Assembly (NCBI GenBank): GCA_041485845.1
Contig: JBGPKH010000522.1
Span: forward strand, 1-6,557
DNA from: OMOG01 sp041485845
Lineage (GTDB): Bacteria > Acidobacteriota > Terriglobia > Bryobacterales > Bryobacteraceae
Length of the DNA: 6,557 nt
Direction: 5' to 3'
The notes beneath the pieces are model-generated. The model saw nothing but the letters and a program-made list of their open reading frames with translations. It was not told the origin of the DNA and made no database searches. A program made the position numbers and the translations under genes. Positions 5,643 through 6,557 of the stretch are shown one piece after another. The first letter of the stretch is position 1. Each line of letters begins with the position of its first letter.

Positions 5643-6557
5643 AACTGCGGGGCGGGCGCTGCTCGCGCTCGCCGCAGCCGCCGCGCTGCACGCCGAGACC
5701 GGCTATCATTCCTGGCTGCGATACGCGGCGTTGGATAGCCCCGCGCTCGAACAGTATCGCGATGCCGTGCCGCCGGTCGTGTCTACCGTCGCCGATTCGC
5801 GCCTCAGCGCCAGCACCCGCGACGAGTGGATCCGCGGCATCCGCGGGATGCTCGGCCGGACGCCGCGCGCGGAGTCCGGCGTTCCCTCGGAGAGCGCGGT
5901 CGTGCTCGGAACGCTTGACGAACTGCGCCGCGCCGCCCCGCAATGGCGTCTCGATGCCAACCTGGCCGCCGACGGCTACTGGCTGAAGACCGTCGTCACG
6001 GGACGCCTCCGCTACACCATCGTCACGGCGTCCAACGACCGCGGCGTGCTCTATGGAGCCTTCGCGCTCCTGCGCAAGATCGCGCTCGGCGAGCCCATCG
6101 CCAATCTCGACGAGAAGCAAGTCCCCTACGCGCCGGTTCGCTGGGTGAATCAGTGGGACAATCTCGATGGCGCCATCGAGCGCGGCTACGGCGGACGTTC
6201 CAACTTTTGGGACAACCTGCACGCCCGCGAAGACCTGACGCGAGTTTCCGATTACGGCCGCATGCTGGCGTCGCTCGGCATCAACGGATGTTCCATCAAC
6301 AACGTCAATGCCAACCCGCGCGTCCTGTCTCCCGAATTCACTCCCCAGATCGCCCGCATCGCCGACGTCTTCCGCCCGTGGGGCGTGCGCGTGGTGATCG
6401 CGGTGGATTTCGGCAGCCCCAAAACCCTCGGCGGCCTCGACACCTTCGATCCGCTCGACGATAAGGTCGCGGGCTGGTGGAAGTCCCGATTGGACGACCT
6501 GTACCGCGCGGTCCCGGATCTCGGCGGCGTGGTCCTGAAGGCCGATTCGGAAGGCCG
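5620..6557 (+). CDS. aguA: GH67 alpha-glucuronidase, secreted, 3'-truncated by window edge
   Basis: The frame is open from ATG 5620 to the right edge (312 full codons plus 2 nt), with an in-frame TAG at 5611, so 5620 is the first possible ATG. Residues 1-25 (RSSLRF, then an Ala/Leu-rich core, ending ALHA-ET) form a Sec-type signal peptide. Residues about 27-160 match the GH67 N-terminal domain (YHSWLRY; VVLGTLDEL; RGVLYGAFALLRKI). From about 170 the catalytic barrel begins with APVRWVNQWDNLDGAIERGYGG (split at D180), a hallmark of the family, followed by LASLGINGCSINNVNAN (217-233) and VVLKADSEG (304-312). E311 probably corresponds to the family's general acid; after removing the signal peptide its position is about 286, close to Glu285 of the Geobacillus enzyme as I recall it. 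The two catalytic bases lie beyond the edge; full proteins have about 680-720 residues. GH67 enzymes cleave alpha-1,2-linked (4-O-methyl-)glucuronic acid from xylo-oligosaccharides. The 23-nt overlap with the upstream gene suggests co-translation with the methyl-transfer cluster. Confidence 0.92.
   Translation, partial: MRSSLRFETAGRALLALAAAAALHAETGYHSWLRYAALDSPALEQYRDAVPPVVSTVADSRLSASTRDEWIRGIRGMLGRTPRAESGVPSESAVVLGTLDELRRAAPQWRLDANLAADGYWLKTVVTGRLRYTIVTASNDRGVLYGAFALLRKIALGEPIANLDEKQVPYAPVRWVNQWDNLDGAIERGYGGRSNFWDNLHAREDLTRVSDYGRMLASLGINGCSINNVNANPRVLSPEFTPQIARIADVFRPWGVRVVIAVDFGSPKTLGGLDTFDPLDDKVAGWWKSRLDDLYRAVPDLGGVVLKADSEG

Noticed and set aside
5639..5986. 115-codon plus-strand frame (and 5943-6464) over the GH67 region
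   Set aside because: Both are Arg/Pro-rich alternative frames of the GH67 coding sequence, which has a signal peptide and strong family motifs in the frame starting at 5620.

Overview
The window is a dense, single-strand (+), GC-rich bacterial gene cluster. Its core is a corrinoid-dependent methyl-transfer module, and it runs directly into a glycoside hydrolase gene. Both window edges cut genes. High GC, several paralogous-looking corrinoid components and a plant-polysaccharide enzyme fit a soil Acidobacteriota-type organism (Bryobacterales/Solibacterales style). A hairpin-rich intergenic repeat supports this weakly. The placement is inference, because no phylogenetic marker is present.

Layout: (1) 1-716, 3' part of a uroporphyrinogen-decarboxylase (UroD)-fold methyltransferase; (2) 713-1414, corrinoid (B12-binding) protein with a DxHxxG motif; (3) 1359-1613, small PF13769-like protein overlapping gene 2 by 56 nt; (4) 1614-1734, the only real intergenic gap, filled by an 89-bp palindromic repeat; (5) 1735-3327, [2Fe-2S]/ASKHA ATPase of the RACo (reductive activator of corrinoid proteins) type; (6) 3324-4427, protein with a MetH-activation-like domain and a Cys-rich C-terminal half; (7) 4424-5332, zinc-type homocysteine S-methyltransferase; (8) 5313-5642, unrecognised 109-aa protein; (9) 5620-6557 and beyond, 5' part of an exported GH67 alpha-glucuronidase. 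Apart from the repeat gap, every junction overlaps (4, 56, 4, 4, 20 and 23 nt), so one translationally coupled transcription unit is likely.

Proposed joint function: the UroD-like enzyme takes a methyl group from an unknown donor and loads it on the corrinoid protein. The homocysteine methyltransferase can receive it to make methionine. The RACo-like ATPase and the MetH-activation-like protein are two candidate routes for rescuing oxidised Co(II) corrinoid. Together the parts resemble a methionine synthase (MetH) taken apart, with the methyl-folate module replaced by a UroD-fold methyltransferase.

The most interesting point is that this module is followed, with a 23-nt overlap, by a GH67 enzyme. 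GH67 enzymes release (4-O-methyl-)glucuronic acid from glucuronoxylan fragments. This suggests, as a testable hypothesis only, that the methyl donor is the 4-O-methyl ether of glucuronate or a related methoxylated plant compound. No RNA genes, CRISPR arrays, insertion sequences, clear promoters or Rho-independent terminators were seen.
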